A stretch of 64,000 nucleotides of DNA from Gammaproteobacteria bacterium. GTDB taxonomy: Bacteria > Pseudomonadota > Gammaproteobacteria > Enterobacterales > Kangiellaceae. Under the pieces are notes generated by a model. The model ran no database searches. It saw only the letters and a list, made by a program, of their open reading frames with translations, and was not told where the DNA came from. Made by a program: the position numbers and the translations under genes. The stretch covers positions 45,205 to 109,204 of the forward strand of contig JABXHY010000040.1 in the NCBI GenBank assembly GCA_013373375.1. Direction: 5' to 3'. How positions within the stretch are numbered: the stretch's first letter is position 1; each line of letters begins with the position of its first letter. This document shows positions 38,355 through 47,838 of this stretch, one piece after another.

Positions 38355-39669
38355 TAACAGGCTCCTTCTTACTTAGATTAAATTCGATTAACTCTTTAAA
38401 TTGAGAAATGGGGTAATTAGAGAGCGATAAGATTGTTTGATGAATGTCGGAGAGTTCTATCTCTGGATTGATGCGGCGAGCACTTTCAATTACCTCTTCG
38501 ATCTTCGCCTTACCGTATACGTAGGTAATCACTTGAACCGGCCAGCGTTTAATTCTCGCGATCTCTCTTTTACCTATTGATTGGCGATTTGGTAAATATT
38601 GATTCCAAAGTTGCATCGCATCCTTGTCACTCCAATTTTCGTAATGAATGCCAATGTCAATGAGCACGCGTAAAGCTCTCAAGATTTGCCATTCTTGCGC
38701 ATAAGTTTCGCTGGCCAAATCTTGATAGAGCCCCAGTGATTTACCGAGCGTTTCGACATAGGCGCCCCACCCTTCTTCAGTAACGTAAGTTGCTTGACTG
38801 AAGTTCGAGTTTGGGCACATCGCTTTTTGTTGAACATAACTAGCTTGATAGTGATGACCAGGGACTCCTTCGTGCAAATACAGCCAGTCCAAACTTTCTA
38901 CAGGCAACTCACTATCAGTAAAGTGATAATAAAAGGTTCGGGTTCTGCCATCGTAAATACCCGGCGCAGGGAAAGAATCGGGTAAGCTTGATTTCGCAAT
39001 AATAAGTTCTGGAATTGATGTAAAAGATGGAAGTATTTGCGATAGCGCTTGCTGTACCTTCTTTTCTTTTTCCTTTAATTTTGCTTCGATTATCTTTATT
39101 TGATCTGTAGTGAGTACTTCATTTTTTGCTTGGCCCAACGACTTTATGTTGTCTCGATATTTACTAGCGACTTTCTCGAGCTCTGAATAAGCGATGGATT
39201 TGAGCATTGCGATATGCGCATCGTTAACCATCCCTTCTTTTTCTAGCGCCAACCAGGCATTAAGCCAATGAAGGTACCATGCTTTTCCGTCATCAAGGTT
39301 GGACATAACACCAGCATAGCTACTTGTCTTACTAAGTGTTTTGACTAGCCGGCTACGATGTTCGATAAGGTTAAGCTGAAAAAGTATATTGTCAGTTCTA
39401 AGCTTCTCACACACACTTTTCCCATCGAGCTGAGCAATTTGCTTTCGATACCTATTTATTTCTTGAATGGTTAAATATTCATTATCTTTTACTTCTTCAT
39501 ACCAAGATGAAAAATCGAGAGCAACTGGCTGATACCCTTCACTTAAAATACGTTGCTCAATCGAACTTAACATATCGCTCGTTGACAGGCTTTGCTGTTC
39601 ATCTGCTTGAATTAGAAAGGATGAGAACAACCCCATGACGAAGATAGTTTTCAGGATTCTTTTAGACAA
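38344..39669 (-). CDS. DUF885 family secreted metallo-protein
   Basis: A 441-residue precursor with signal peptide (cut near LIQAD). The DUF885 core has LHEGVPGHHYQASY (an HExxxxHH-like zinc motif), EEGWGAYVETLG for the third ligand, and the C-terminal VYGKAKIEEVIESAR. DUF885 proteins are putative zinc peptidases of the gluzincin type; activity is not shown. ATG 39669 starts the first gene of the two-gene operon with the PDZ hydrolase, so both may degrade the same substrate. Confidence 0.88.
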   Translation of the reverse strand: MSKRILKTIFVMGLFSSFLIQADEQQSLSTSDMLSSIEQRILSEGYQPVALDFSSWYEEVKDNEYLTIQEINRYRKQIAQLDGKSVCEKLRTDNILFQLNLIEHRSRLVKTLSKTSSYAGVMSNLDDGKAWYLHWLNAWLALEKEGMVNDAHIAMLKSIAYSELEKVASKYRDNIKSLGQAKNEVLTTDQIKIIEAKLKEKEKKVQQALSQILPSFTSIPELIIAKSSLPDSFPAPGIYDGRTRTFYYHFTDSELPVESLDWLYLHEGVPGHHYQASYVQQKAMCPNSNFSQATYVTEEGWGAYVETLGKSLGLYQDLASETYAQEWQILRALRVLIDIGIHYENWSDKDAMQLWNQYLPNRQSIGKREIARIKRWPVQVITYVYGKAKIEEVIESARRINPEIELSDIHQTILSLSNYPISQFKELIEFNLSKKEPVSAL

Positions 39670-39837
39670 TCACTAATTCCTTTCTCAACAATATCAATAA
39701 CAAGAGCCTTCAGATTAGCACGCAGATTGTAAACAAGCTGCCGAGAATCGTTACGATTTATGTCTCAGATAGTTCCTTGAAAAAAGAATTTAAAACAATA
39801 GGAGGAGCAGAGACGAATTTCTTCTGCCTCTGAAAAT

Positions 39838-39866
39838 AAAAAGGAAGCTTCGGCTTTCCTTTTTTG
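39838..39866 (-). terminator. Rho-independent terminator of the kinase operon
   Basis: AAGGAAGC and GCTTTCCTT pair around TTCG with one bulged base, flanked by A and T runs, so it could work on both strands. It lies about 40 bp downstream of the histidine-kinase stop codon. Confidence 0.8.
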
Positions 39867-39906
39867 TTTATAAAAACTTAAAAAAATCGAATTCCAGTTA
39901 CCCTCG

Positions 39907-41136
39907 TTACCATGAAAAACAAGTTGCTACATGTCCTTCATCAGCGCGCAGCGAAAAAGACCAGCCATTTCGTTCACACAGCCGCTGAACAATACCAAGA
40001 CCTAAACCATATCCTTGAGATGGCACTTGGGATGATGAGTTCTGAACCTTCGAGTTTTTGATAACATTATTGGTAATAAAAATCTCATGCTCTTGAATCC
40101 GGATCGTAATTGGCCCCTGATCTCCGAGTGAGTGTTCAAACGCATTTCGCACCAAATTATTAATCACAATAGAAAAAGCCTGCGGATGTCCAAAGACAAT
40201 CGGATTTGCAAGTTCATCGATCTCAATATCAATCGACTTACCGCTCAATAAGTAACGTTGCTGATCGATTGCTTTATTCACCAAAGGCATTACTAAAAAT
40301 TTTTTATCATACATTCCATCATCGGTTTCGCGAGCCAGGCACAAGAAAATTTCAATCGTTGTTATCATATCGAAAGTTGCACGCTTCACTCGAGCTACGA
40401 TTTTCATATCTGCGGCTGACAGATCGCTTTTCTCTAAAAGCTCAAGTGCACCTACTATCACCGTGATCGGCGTTCGCAACTCATGACTCGCCGAACCAGT
40501 AAAATATCGCTCTCTTTCAACAAATGCACTGATACGTTCTAGAGTCTTTTCAATAGTTCTAGCAAGTACGCCAACCTCATCATCATCGAACTGATAAGAC
40601 TCGATGCGTTTATGATCGTCAACGGATAGTTTTTCTGGATCAATGTCGGCTACCAATCTCGCGAGTTGCGCAACAGGGGCAACAGCTCTCCGCATAACGA
40701 CCACTCCCAGTGCAAAACCTAAAGCACCGAGCGTTCCCACAAGACCAGCGATGATGAGTAACCACCACCAATCCTCGGACGACTCGGCTTCTATTCCCGC
40801 AACATCGAATACAACAAATGCTTGTCGCTGTTTATTCTCGGAAGGAACCACCGCAACATGCAGTTCTTCAGCACTGAATTCATACAATCCTTCTTCCGGA
40901 TTTGTTTGCGCCCATTTCCTGAGTGATTCTGGCAAGCTTTCGACTTGATCGTATCCGCGAAGATTGGAAGTCAATTTGGGATAACTTTCGGCGGCTCGTT
41001 GCAATTGTTGTGTCAGCACACGATCTTCGCTCAACCTGATCGCCGCGAAGAAAGCAAACCCCCAGGCCACACTAAGTCCAGCAACACAAATCGCAAATGC
41101 AATTGCGACACGCTTGCGCAAACTCCGCCGGTACAT
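39907..41136 (-). CDS. Sensor histidine kinase
   Basis: A 409-residue kinase with two membrane helices (about 10-33 and 124-147) enclosing a periplasmic sensor of about 90 residues, a HAMP region, and a HisKA domain with the phospho-acceptor His218 in ASHELRTPITVI. The ATPase domain has the N-box NNLVRNAFEHS and a G2-like YGLGLGIVQRL, but the usual DxGxG G1 box is degenerate (ITNNVIKN in its place). It is the last gene of a TonB-receptor, regulator, kinase operon, 2 bp after the regulator. The signal is probably linked to the receptor's substrate. Confidence 0.92.
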   Translation of the reverse strand: MYRRSLRKRVAIAFAICVAGLSVAWGFAFFAAIRLSEDRVLTQQLQRAAESYPKLTSNLRGYDQVESLPESLRKWAQTNPEEGLYEFSAEELHVAVVPSENKQRQAFVVFDVAGIEAESSEDWWWLLIIAGLVGTLGALGFALGVVVMRRAVAPVAQLARLVADIDPEKLSVDDHKRIESYQFDDDEVGVLARTIEKTLERISAFVERERYFTGSASHELRTPITVIVGALELLEKSDLSAADMKIVARVKRATFDMITTIEIFLCLARETDDGMYDKKFLVMPLVNKAIDQQRYLLSGKSIDIEIDELANPIVFGHPQAFSIVINNLVRNAFEHSLGDQGPITIRIQEHEIFITNNVIKNSKVQNSSSQVPSQGYGLGLGIVQRLCERNGWSFSLRADEGHVATCFSW

Positions 41137-41138
41137 CG

Positions 41139-41840
41139 CTAAGTATCCTCTGCAATTCGGTATCCGATGCGATGTACAGTATGAATTAGCGAACTTTCAA
41201 ACGGTCTATCGATAGCCTGCCGCAACTTATATAAATGCGAGCGAAGCGCGTCACCGTCGGGGGGCTCATCTGCCCACAACAAAGTTTCGAGATCATCACG
41301 CGTCACAACCGACGGCGCCTCTTCCATCAAACGTTGCAGGAGCTTCATACAAGCAGGGTTAAGATCGATACGCTGCCCCGCTCTATGCACCTGGAGTGTA
41401 GACTTATTCATAGTTAGATCACCAACGGACAGTATGTTGCTAGTTTTTCCGGAAATCCGCTTGTATAAAGCTTGCAGTCTCGCGTGTAACTCTTGTAATG
41501 CGAATGGCTTGACCAAGTAATCGTCAGCTCCCGCTTCGAATCCTTTAAGTTTATCGTTTAAAGTGTCTCTCGCTGTAAGCATAAGTACTGGTGTTTCGAC
41601 TTTGGCATCCGTTCGCAACTTTTTACTGAAACTAAGGCCATCCATTCCGGGAAGCATAATGTCTAATACAATGACATCGTACGGATTAGTCAACGCTAAG
41701 TGCATCGCACTAATACCATCATAAGCAAAATCCAAAACATAATTATACTTTTCTAGATACTCAGCAATGTTTTCGCTAATGTCACGGTTATCTTCGACAA
41801 TCAATAGTCTTATCGGCGCCTCTCCATATACTTTCACCAT
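41139..41840 (-). CDS. OmpR-family response regulator
   Basis: A 233-residue regulator. The receiver domain has Glu16-Asp17, phospho-acceptor Asp60 (VLDIMLPGMDG) and the Lys of VKPFALQEL near 110. The DNA-binding winged helix (about 140-230) contains RDDLETLLW and GDALRSHLYKLRQAIDRP. It lies 13 bp after the receptor gene and 2 bp before the kinase. It probably controls the operon or an outer-membrane uptake set; no operator is identified. Confidence 0.95.
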   Translation of the reverse strand: MVKVYGEAPIRLLIVEDNRDISENIAEYLEKYNYVLDFAYDGISAMHLALTNPYDVIVLDIMLPGMDGLSFSKKLRTDAKVETPVLMLTARDTLNDKLKGFEAGADDYLVKPFALQELHARLQALYKRISGKTSNILSVGDLTMNKSTLQVHRAGQRIDLNPACMKLLQRLMEEAPSVVTRDDLETLLWADEPPDGDALRSHLYKLRQAIDRPFESSLIHTVHRIGYRIAEDT

Positions 41841-41853
41841 CAGCTACTTTCTC

Positions 41854-44235
41854 CTACCAAGCATAATCCAGACGTAAACCAATCAATGGTTCCGCCTCGC
41901 TATCGTCTTTCACGACAATACCGCGGCGATAATCAAACTCTGCTTCATCGCTCGATGACGCTGCCGTTACATTGATAACATCGAGAAAAGCGGTTACATC
42001 TATGGGTCCAAATGCACGCCGATAATCAACCCGAACATTTAAGAGACTCGAACCACTTTTACGACCCACATTGCGCTCAGTGATCTCTTGCGAGTATCGC
42101 AGTGGTTCTCCTGGCCCCAACACATCCGCATAAATAACAAAATTGTCATCTGGCCTACCAGAAAGATATTTGTAGCGCCCGGCTACTTTCCAACGATCGC
42201 TTATTTCCCAAGTTAGGCCGAGTGTCGCAACATGCTTACGACTGAAATCTGCGACAACGTCACCACGACCGTCTTTTCGATCGACCACAGCATCATTGTA
42301 TGAATAGGTTGCGGTGGCATAAAGACCTTCTTGAATCGTACTACTGGCATCAATGTCAAAGCCATACGATACGCCATCGCCAATATTTGCAAAGGTGCCA
42401 CTTGCCCGATCAAGATCGACCACCAAGTCATCGAGATTTTGATAATAAGCTTCTGTTAACACCGACCAATTGTTGTTCGAATAATATTTAAAACCAACAC
42501 TACCATGTGTAATTTTTTCGTTTTTAAGATCGTTTGATTCATTAGCAGCAAGCTCTAAAAAGCGTGGGGATTGATGAAAGATTCCTAGGGTGGCAAAATA
42601 CCTGACAGTTTTACTTGGTCTCCAGTTAGCACTGAACCTGGGTGACATTAAGTTTTCGTTTGCAAAACCATCTCGCTCAACCCGCAAGCCAGTGCGCAAC
42701 TCCCAATCGGCGATTTCAAAAACTTGGTCTACATATCCGGCATAGCTCGTTTCTTTCCGATTTAATGAAGAATTAATGTTAGCTGGCGTTAGCACAATAT
42801 AACGCTGATTAGGATCTGGTCTAAAGTCGTCATCGTCGTAAACAAATCGGATCCAATCACCATCTAAAACAGTGCGATAGTCGAGCTCAATTTCCGTCAC
42901 GCGAACACCCGTATTAAAAACACCCCACTGGTTCACTTGCTCGAAATCGCTTCTCCAGCCGATCTCAGATTCAGCTTCACTTATCGTTATAATGTCCTCT
43001 CGCACCGGAAAACTAGACGCGGGAGATCCCGGAGGCACTTGGTCAGGAAAGGCTTCACCCTCTGAGCTGATCTTATCGCTTTTGCGGTAGTAAATCTTGT
43101 TGATCCAAACCGCTTTATCACCGATCAGTGAGCGCAATGTGAAACCATATAAATCGCTATCTTGTTCTGAATCCTGAAGCGCGACATCTTCGAAGTTAGG
43201 CGACTCAAAAACATGAGTGACATCGCGAGTATAATCCTCCTGAGTATCCATAAGTAGAATTTCAATTGTGTGGCTAAAATTCACTGGTATCACTGATTTA
43301 ACAATAATATCTCTTAACACTGGATCGCCGATGTCTAGCTCTTCAATAGTTTCAAATAAAGCGCCAAAGTCCAATCTTCGTGCTGAAACGAGCATTGTTG
43401 AGTCTTCAGTAATGCCTATTGGGCCATCGTAACCAACTTCATAACCTGCAAGATCGAGGCGCAAACTGGCTGATGGGCTTGGGTTACCATCGGCGACGTC
43501 TAGTTTTAATAGCGAAGCGGCACGGCCTCCATAAGCGGCTTCCCACCCACCAGGTGAAAACTCAGCTCCACTAATAACGTTCGGTGCAAAAATGGAGAAA
43601 CGACCACCACCGCCAACGTCTTCCTGCTCTCCTAATGTCGCATCAAAGTGTACGGCTTTATCAAAAGGAAAGTCGTCAACGAATATTAAGTTATCTCTTG
43701 GTCCGCGTCCGCGCACACTAAAGGCTGCAAATTCACTATCGGATGCAAGCCCAGGCAATCCATCCAACGACAGCAGTGGATCTGCCCCACCACCAACAGC
43801 ACCTCGCAGAGCTTCTCGATCAAGATAGGTGCTGGAAACTGAGGTTGGCTGCTCACGAAATCCAAGTACCTCAACAACCTCAAAAGTTTGTTCTCTAAGT
43901 TCGAATTCTAACTTAATATTTTTCCGCGTAACTACGCGCACACTTGGCTCGTATAATGAAACAAATCCGCTTTTGGTTATGTTCACCGAATAAAGACCTG
44001 GGTCGAGCATTTCAACAACTATGCGTCCTTGCTCGTTGGTTTCTAAAGATTGAGTAGAAGCAGTTTCCCGCTCTTTAATTGTAATCGTCACGTTTGAAAG
44101 TGGCCGATCAGTAATTTGGTCTTTGACTATAAAAGTCAGAGCTCCTGGCGCTTCTGCTGCGTGAGTAATCGGTAGGAATCCAATCAAAAATGTCCAGAAA
44201 ATTGTGCCAGATAACAGTTTTAGTTGTCTTCTCAT
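41854..44235 (-). CDS. TonB-dependent receptor with N-terminal carboxypeptidase-regulatory-like domain
   Basis: A 793-residue outer-membrane protein. After the signal (cut near THAAEAPG) comes an Ig-like regulatory domain (GALTFIVKDQITDRPLSN, residues 30-110), a plug domain (SLDGLPGLASDSEFAAFSVRG, NLIFVDDFPF) and a 22-strand-like barrel with the LNVRVDYRRAFG and ending LRLDYAW. I chose ATG 44235 with GAGGAAGAG upstream; an ATG at 44334 is in frame but not near a signal peptide. First gene of an operon with a two-component system. The substrate is not clear. Confidence 0.9.
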   Translation of the reverse strand: MRRQLKLLSGTIFWTFLIGFLPITHAAEAPGALTFIVKDQITDRPLSNVTITIKERETASTQSLETNEQGRIVVEMLDPGLYSVNITKSGFVSLYEPSVRVVTRKNIKLEFELREQTFEVVEVLGFREQPTSVSSTYLDREALRGAVGGGADPLLSLDGLPGLASDSEFAAFSVRGRGPRDNLIFVDDFPFDKAVHFDATLGEQEDVGGGGRFSIFAPNVISGAEFSPGGWEAAYGGRAASLLKLDVADGNPSPSASLRLDLAGYEVGYDGPIGITEDSTMLVSARRLDFGALFETIEELDIGDPVLRDIIVKSVIPVNFSHTIEILLMDTQEDYTRDVTHVFESPNFEDVALQDSEQDSDLYGFTLRSLIGDKAVWINKIYYRKSDKISSEGEAFPDQVPPGSPASSFPVREDIITISEAESEIGWRSDFEQVNQWGVFNTGVRVTEIELDYRTVLDGDWIRFVYDDDDFRPDPNQRYIVLTPANINSSLNRKETSYAGYVDQVFEIADWELRTGLRVERDGFANENLMSPRFSANWRPSKTVRYFATLGIFHQSPRFLELAANESNDLKNEKITHGSVGFKYYSNNNWSVLTEAYYQNLDDLVVDLDRASGTFANIGDGVSYGFDIDASSTIQEGLYATATYSYNDAVVDRKDGRGDVVADFSRKHVATLGLTWEISDRWKVAGRYKYLSGRPDDNFVIYADVLGPGEPLRYSQEITERNVGRKSGSSLLNVRVDYRRAFGPIDVTAFLDVINVTAASSSDEAEFDYRRGIVVKDDSEAEPLIGLRLDYAW

Positions 44236-44415
44236 ATGGCTCTTCCTCAAGGCGTTTACGATTATTTGATATAACTCTCGTAAAGATAACAACTGTAATG
44301 TGACCAAAACGTCGCTAAAAAATGAAAACAACATCAGAATTCAAAAGAATACAGCGAATTTTAAGCAAAAGAAATTCTAGTGCCAGGCCAAGTGCTTTTC
44401 ACTTATTGCGATATC

Positions 44416-44510
44416 GCAATACGATTGCCGTCCGTACAAAAGTGGCAATACTGAAACCTATACGTTTCAGGATTCGCAAAGAAGGAGGATCCACAAAGTG
44501 GTCTTTGATA
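44416..44510. repeat. Interspersed intergenic repeat, copy 2
   Basis: The partner of the repeat at 36906. The first 33 bases match at 31 positions, then GTTTC, CGCAAA and AAGTGGTCTTT blocks follow with an insertion of about 16 bp. The GCAAT-ACG-ATTGC mini-hairpin is conserved. It lies upstream of the TonB-receptor operon. Confidence 0.7.
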
Positions 44511-44612
44511 CTTAGAGCTCTATGGATACAATAACTCGTCGGGAATTACGCTACGCTTGCAAGCGCAGTAGATCTTTTTAGGTTGGAATTAAAGTCTTAT
44601 TTCTTCTGAAGA

Positions 44613-44638
44613 AAAAAGGAAGCCTCAACTTCCTTTTT
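44613..44638 (-). terminator. Rho-independent terminator of the 44680 gene
   Basis: AAAAAGGAAG and CTTCCTTTTT form a 10-bp stem with a 6-nt loop and flanking A/T runs. It lies about 40 bp downstream of the lipoprotein stop codon, so that gene is not read into the receptor operon. Confidence 0.85.
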
Positions 44639-44679
44639 TGTTTTACGTCGGATTTTAAAAACGGTTAATAAACCGTCTC

Positions 44680-45762
44680 TTAATAAACGATTGTAATCGC
44701 CACTGGCTCACTTACATAAGGCCCCGACCGAACAACAACTTCACCTTCAAAGTACGTCATCCCCGCATCGGTATAAAATCCAATTTCTGAAATTGGAAGT
44801 GAAATTTGAGTACCGGCTGCATTAACACCAGAATTATTATCGTAGGGATCAAAATGAATGAGTCGCTCACCATTAACGTCTCTAAACTCCAGGTAGGTGC
44901 TTACACGTATATCTTGCAAGCCATTTCCAGGAACTAATGTCGGATTTAATGAATATCGAAAACTTTCTCCATCGATAACAATGCTATCGCCGGTCATAAA
45001 ATCGGTTTGATTAATCGAAGTAATAACTGGGAGCTGCTCGTCAACCACAACAATATCTTTTACATAGTAAGTATTAATTGAGCTGCTGTACTGTACCGAT
45101 AAAAAATATGTGCCGACTGGAACCGTATCCGGTATCGTGAATTCAACTTTGTTTGTCGTAGAGTTAATTTCGTAGGCCACATCATACTCGACCATGGTTT
45201 GCTTGTTCTCTAATACTACGGCTTCAATACTTGTAGTGCTAATTTCGCTGTTGATGGTCTTTTTTACATTATGGAAATACGCCCAATCGTCAGCGATTGA
45301 CGAGCCAGGTGTTAAAGATAAGTCCGCTTGGAATTCATAATCCACATCATTAAAAACTCCAGCTCGTACTAAAAAAGGTTCTACAAAAAATTGTCCTGTA
45401 CGAACATTCTCGATAGTCAGCTCGTAATTACCGGTTCCTAACGCAGGTACGCCAACCGATATTCTTTGAACAATGCTATTAGTAGCTGTGTATCCATAAG
45501 GTGTATCTTCGATGCTATTCAATGTAACGGGGATATCGCCAAGGGTATCTTCAACCAGCGTGATCTGCCACGCACTCAAGCTTCTATCAAAATCCAAGGC
45601 TAGAAAAGTCACTTCTCCAGAACCAACAGATTGCAGTAATACGTTTTTCTCAAGCTCTAAAAAGCGAAATTCTGGAGACTCGCCGGAACTACTGCTACCA
45701 CCAGAGCAAGATATCAACAACAATGCTGAAAATAGGTAGCACAAAAATGAAGTGACTTTCAT
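44680..45762 (-). CDS. Lipoprotein with TIG-like domains
   Basis: A 360-residue lipoprotein with lipobox LLISC (Cys19) followed by a Ser/Gly-rich linker (SGGSSSSGES). The mature part is all-beta; the segment with PVITSINQTDFMTGDSIVIDGESF fits an IPT/TIG-like immunoglobulin fold, and SAWQITLVEDTLGDIPVTL suggests an earlier copy. Probably faces the periplasm or cell surface. It stands alone, but next to the TonB-receptor operon and on the same strand. Function unknown. Confidence 0.78.
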   Translation of the reverse strand: MKVTSFLCYLFSALLLISCSGGSSSSGESPEFRFLELEKNVLLQSVGSGEVTFLALDFDRSLSAWQITLVEDTLGDIPVTLNSIEDTPYGYTATNSIVQRISVGVPALGTGNYELTIENVRTGQFFVEPFLVRAGVFNDVDYEFQADLSLTPGSSIADDWAYFHNVKKTINSEISTTSIEAVVLENKQTMVEYDVAYEINSTTNKVEFTIPDTVPVGTYFLSVQYSSSINTYYVKDIVVVDEQLPVITSINQTDFMTGDSIVIDGESFRYSLNPTLVPGNGLQDIRVSTYLEFRDVNGERLIHFDPYDNNSGVNAAGTQISLPISEIGFYTDAGMTYFEGEVVVRSGPYVSEPVAITIVY

Positions 45763-45989
45763 AACAACTCTCTATAAGAAACCAAACGAACTGTAATTAA
45801 CATGAGGATAAAATAGGTCGAGAAAATAACCCAAGGTATCGCATCAGTCAATTGTTTAGGTTGGTGAATAGCTAGAGGAGTTCACAGTAATGGCAATTGA
45901 TGAGTCTAATGAATACTGGCTTCAGCCTTAGATATCAAATAACACCTTTTCGAAATAAGATTATTATTGAGCCGTCTGTTTTTTTGCAG

Positions 45990-46011
45990 TTAACGGCCAT
46001 TTGCGGACATT
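45990..46011. repeat. Short repeat, copy A
   Basis: TTAACGGCCATTTGCGGACA is the core of a motif seen three times (45990, 46562, 47839) in the same orientation. Copy A overlaps the stop codon of the 46010 gene by two bases. Confidence 0.6.
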
Positions 46012-46540
46012 AAGTCCAGCCAAAATATTCTTCAAATTTAGAACGATACGGTGTTCGAATTTGGGCTGGTGTTTTTCGTATATATTCCTCTGCTAAAATT
46101 CGTGCTTGATTATCTAGGTTTTCTAAGTATGAGATGGCTTCATTTATTTCAGGTCGCTTATTATTTTCACCATTAAACTTAGGAGGCAAGGCTGTCCAAA
46201 TAACTGCATTGCATCCAATAGAATCTGCCCAGTCACTTAGACCATTAATATCACTTGGATCTTTGCTTCCTTTTTCCCAAGCACCAACATGGTGCCTTAA
46301 AATATTTCCCTCTCGTATTCTTAATTCATTTTTTGCCAACTCAAAGTCAGCTTGTTGCATCTCAGCCCACAGCACCTGGGATGGTGTTCCTTTGTTATCA
46401 ATAACAAGTGTCAGGCGGCCATCATTCGACTGTCGTATGTATTCCACAGATATATATGGACCATCTTTCTTCCAATCTCCTTTTGTCCTTAACTCTCGCT
46501 GGTCCCAAACTAGGGAACCCCAACCTAAGCAAACGATCAT
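46010..46540 (-). CDS. Gamma-glutamylcyclotransferase-fold-like protein
   Basis: A 176-residue protein that opens with MIVCLGWGSLVWD, the YGSL-type loop of the GGCT/AIG2 fold, and continues with YIRQSNDGRLTLVIDNKG, a pattern I know from a bacterial hypothetical family. Catalytic Glu cannot be placed with certainty. AGGAAAC precedes ATG 46540. It lies between copies A and B of a short repeat in the accessory island, so it may be a mobile single-gene cassette. Confidence 0.75.
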   Translation of the reverse strand: MIVCLGWGSLVWDQRELRTKGDWKKDGPYISVEYIRQSNDGRLTLVIDNKGTPSQVLWAEMQQADFELAKNELRIREGNILRHHVGAWEKGSKDPSDINGLSDWADSIGCNAVIWTALPPKFNGENNKRPEINEAISYLENLDNQARILAEEYIRKTPAQIRTPYRSKFEEYFGWT

Positions 46541-46561
46541 AATGTTTCCTATTCAAATATG

Positions 46562-46583
46562 TTAACGGCCAATAGCGGGCGTT
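46562..46583. repeat. Short repeat, copy B
   Basis: Second copy of the motif (TTAACGGCCAATAGCGGGCG), 22 bp upstream of the start of the 46010-46540 gene and downstream of the nuclease-like gene. Confidence 0.6.
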
Positions 46584-46759
46584 CGCAATTTGTAATCTAT
46601 TGGCATTCATCCTCTAAAATGTAATACTACAGAATGATGAAGGGTTGTGCGCATAGATTTATTCTATGTCCAGTACGCTATCGGCTAGATATGTCATGAT
46701 ATTTTAGGTAGCCCTAAACATTCTGATAGAGCATCGAAGCAAGTGCTGGCAACCCTTGG

Positions 46760-47740
46760 TCACCTTTTCTTCTTATAGTAAGCCGATTTCAAGACAACTC
46801 GTCTTTCTATTTGCTGAGAAAGCATCGCTTTCTCTTCCCAATTATTTGGGTATTTAATTTCCTCAATAAGCCTAACGTAAGCAACCAAATCTTTTTCGTT
46901 CTCATTATCTTTCGTTGATAATGCTAAACCTTCAAATTTCAATAGATGCTCTCGAATCTGATAACTAAACCCTCTACTACTAAACCTTCTGCTTTCAGTG
47001 ATAGCGTGGTCTGATGGGCTTCGTATTAATAATCTATTTAAATAAGGAATGATATTCAAACTTGAAGCCTTATTCTCTTCACGCCTTCCACTTCTAAACA
47101 TATGACGCCAAGCGAGTCGCGTTAAATAAATAGTACCTAATACTGGAGAGTTAATCGTTGAAAAACTTTTATATGCTTTTTTGACTTTCTTGCGTCTATC
47201 TGTCACTCCCGAAGATCTTGCTCTAATGATTAAGCCTTTTGCTCCTCTTGTTCCAGCATTAACTCTCGACATGCATCTGGCTAAATCAAAAACCGTTGCA
47301 GGGGATACTTCATGATGCACGCCGTACTGTTGATTTCGAACACTGACCTCAGGATGAATGTATGCCCAAAACAATTTATTAGAATCACGGTCTACCCAAA
47401 CAACACAAATACTATGGCTTGTTCTAATCGCTAACTTTTTTGCCCTGGCCTTTAATTCAAATCCATGATCAGATACCCGACCATAACTAGCGCCTGACTT
47501 AACTTGCGTCAAAACTAAAGACCTTTCCCCTTTAGACCATGGGTGCTCGAAAGAAAAAATCAAATCTATCTTTGAGTTATCCTCTTCCCTTGATCCCCAA
47601 CATCCCTCCCCTCGACAAGCCAAAAGAAACTTAGCCATGGCATACGACTCAGCATCACTACCATTAATTAGATTGCGAGCACGATCTTGCTCAGCAAGAC
47701 TCTCTGGAGAAGACGCAAGTAAGCTCCGGGTGAAGTTCAT
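46760..47740 (-). CDS. Predicted PD-(D/E)xK-like (DUF4365-type) protein
   Basis: A 326-residue protein. The N-terminal 120 residues show the restriction-endonuclease-like core: Glu in DAESYAMAKFLL, Asp in SKIDLIFSFEHPW and LVLTQVKSG (the QxK motif), as in DUF4365/DUF3883-like nucleases. Then WVDRDSNKLFWAYIHPE. The C-terminal half is helical and basic. ATG 47740 is used; GTG 47776 gives 12 more residues, and neither start has a good ribosome-binding site. It lies 237 bp after the Gabija helicase gene and between repeat copies B and C. A defence or nuclease role is inferred. Confidence 0.65.
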   Translation of the reverse strand: MNFTRSLLASSPESLAEQDRARNLINGSDAESYAMAKFLLACRGEGCWGSREEDNSKIDLIFSFEHPWSKGERSLVLTQVKSGASYGRVSDHGFELKARAKKLAIRTSHSICVVWVDRDSNKLFWAYIHPEVSVRNQQYGVHHEVSPATVFDLARCMSRVNAGTRGAKGLIIRARSSGVTDRRKKVKKAYKSFSTINSPVLGTIYLTRLAWRHMFRSGRREENKASSLNIIPYLNRLLIRSPSDHAITESRRFSSRGFSYQIREHLLKFEGLALSTKDNENEKDLVAYVRLIEEIKYPNNWEEKAMLSQQIERRVVLKSAYYKKKR

Positions 47741-47838
47741 AATAAAAGCCAATCCATGATTAGAGAAAACATCCACATAACGATTATTTCATTGGTATTT
47801 TGAATTGTTTTTAACATTTAATCTTAAAGTACCCAACG

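Larger units (their letters stand above)
44236..44679. other. Intergenic region with repeat and terminator
   Basis: This is 444 bp upstream of the receptor gene. It holds the second copy of the interspersed repeat (44416-44510) and the terminator of the lipoprotein gene (44613-44638). The receptor operon promoter must lie in the first 180 bp or inside the repeat. Confidence 0.5.

Noticed and set aside
43592..43828. Plus-strand Pro/Ser-rich frame inside the receptor gene
   Set aside because: Shadow of the receptor coding sequence on the other strand.
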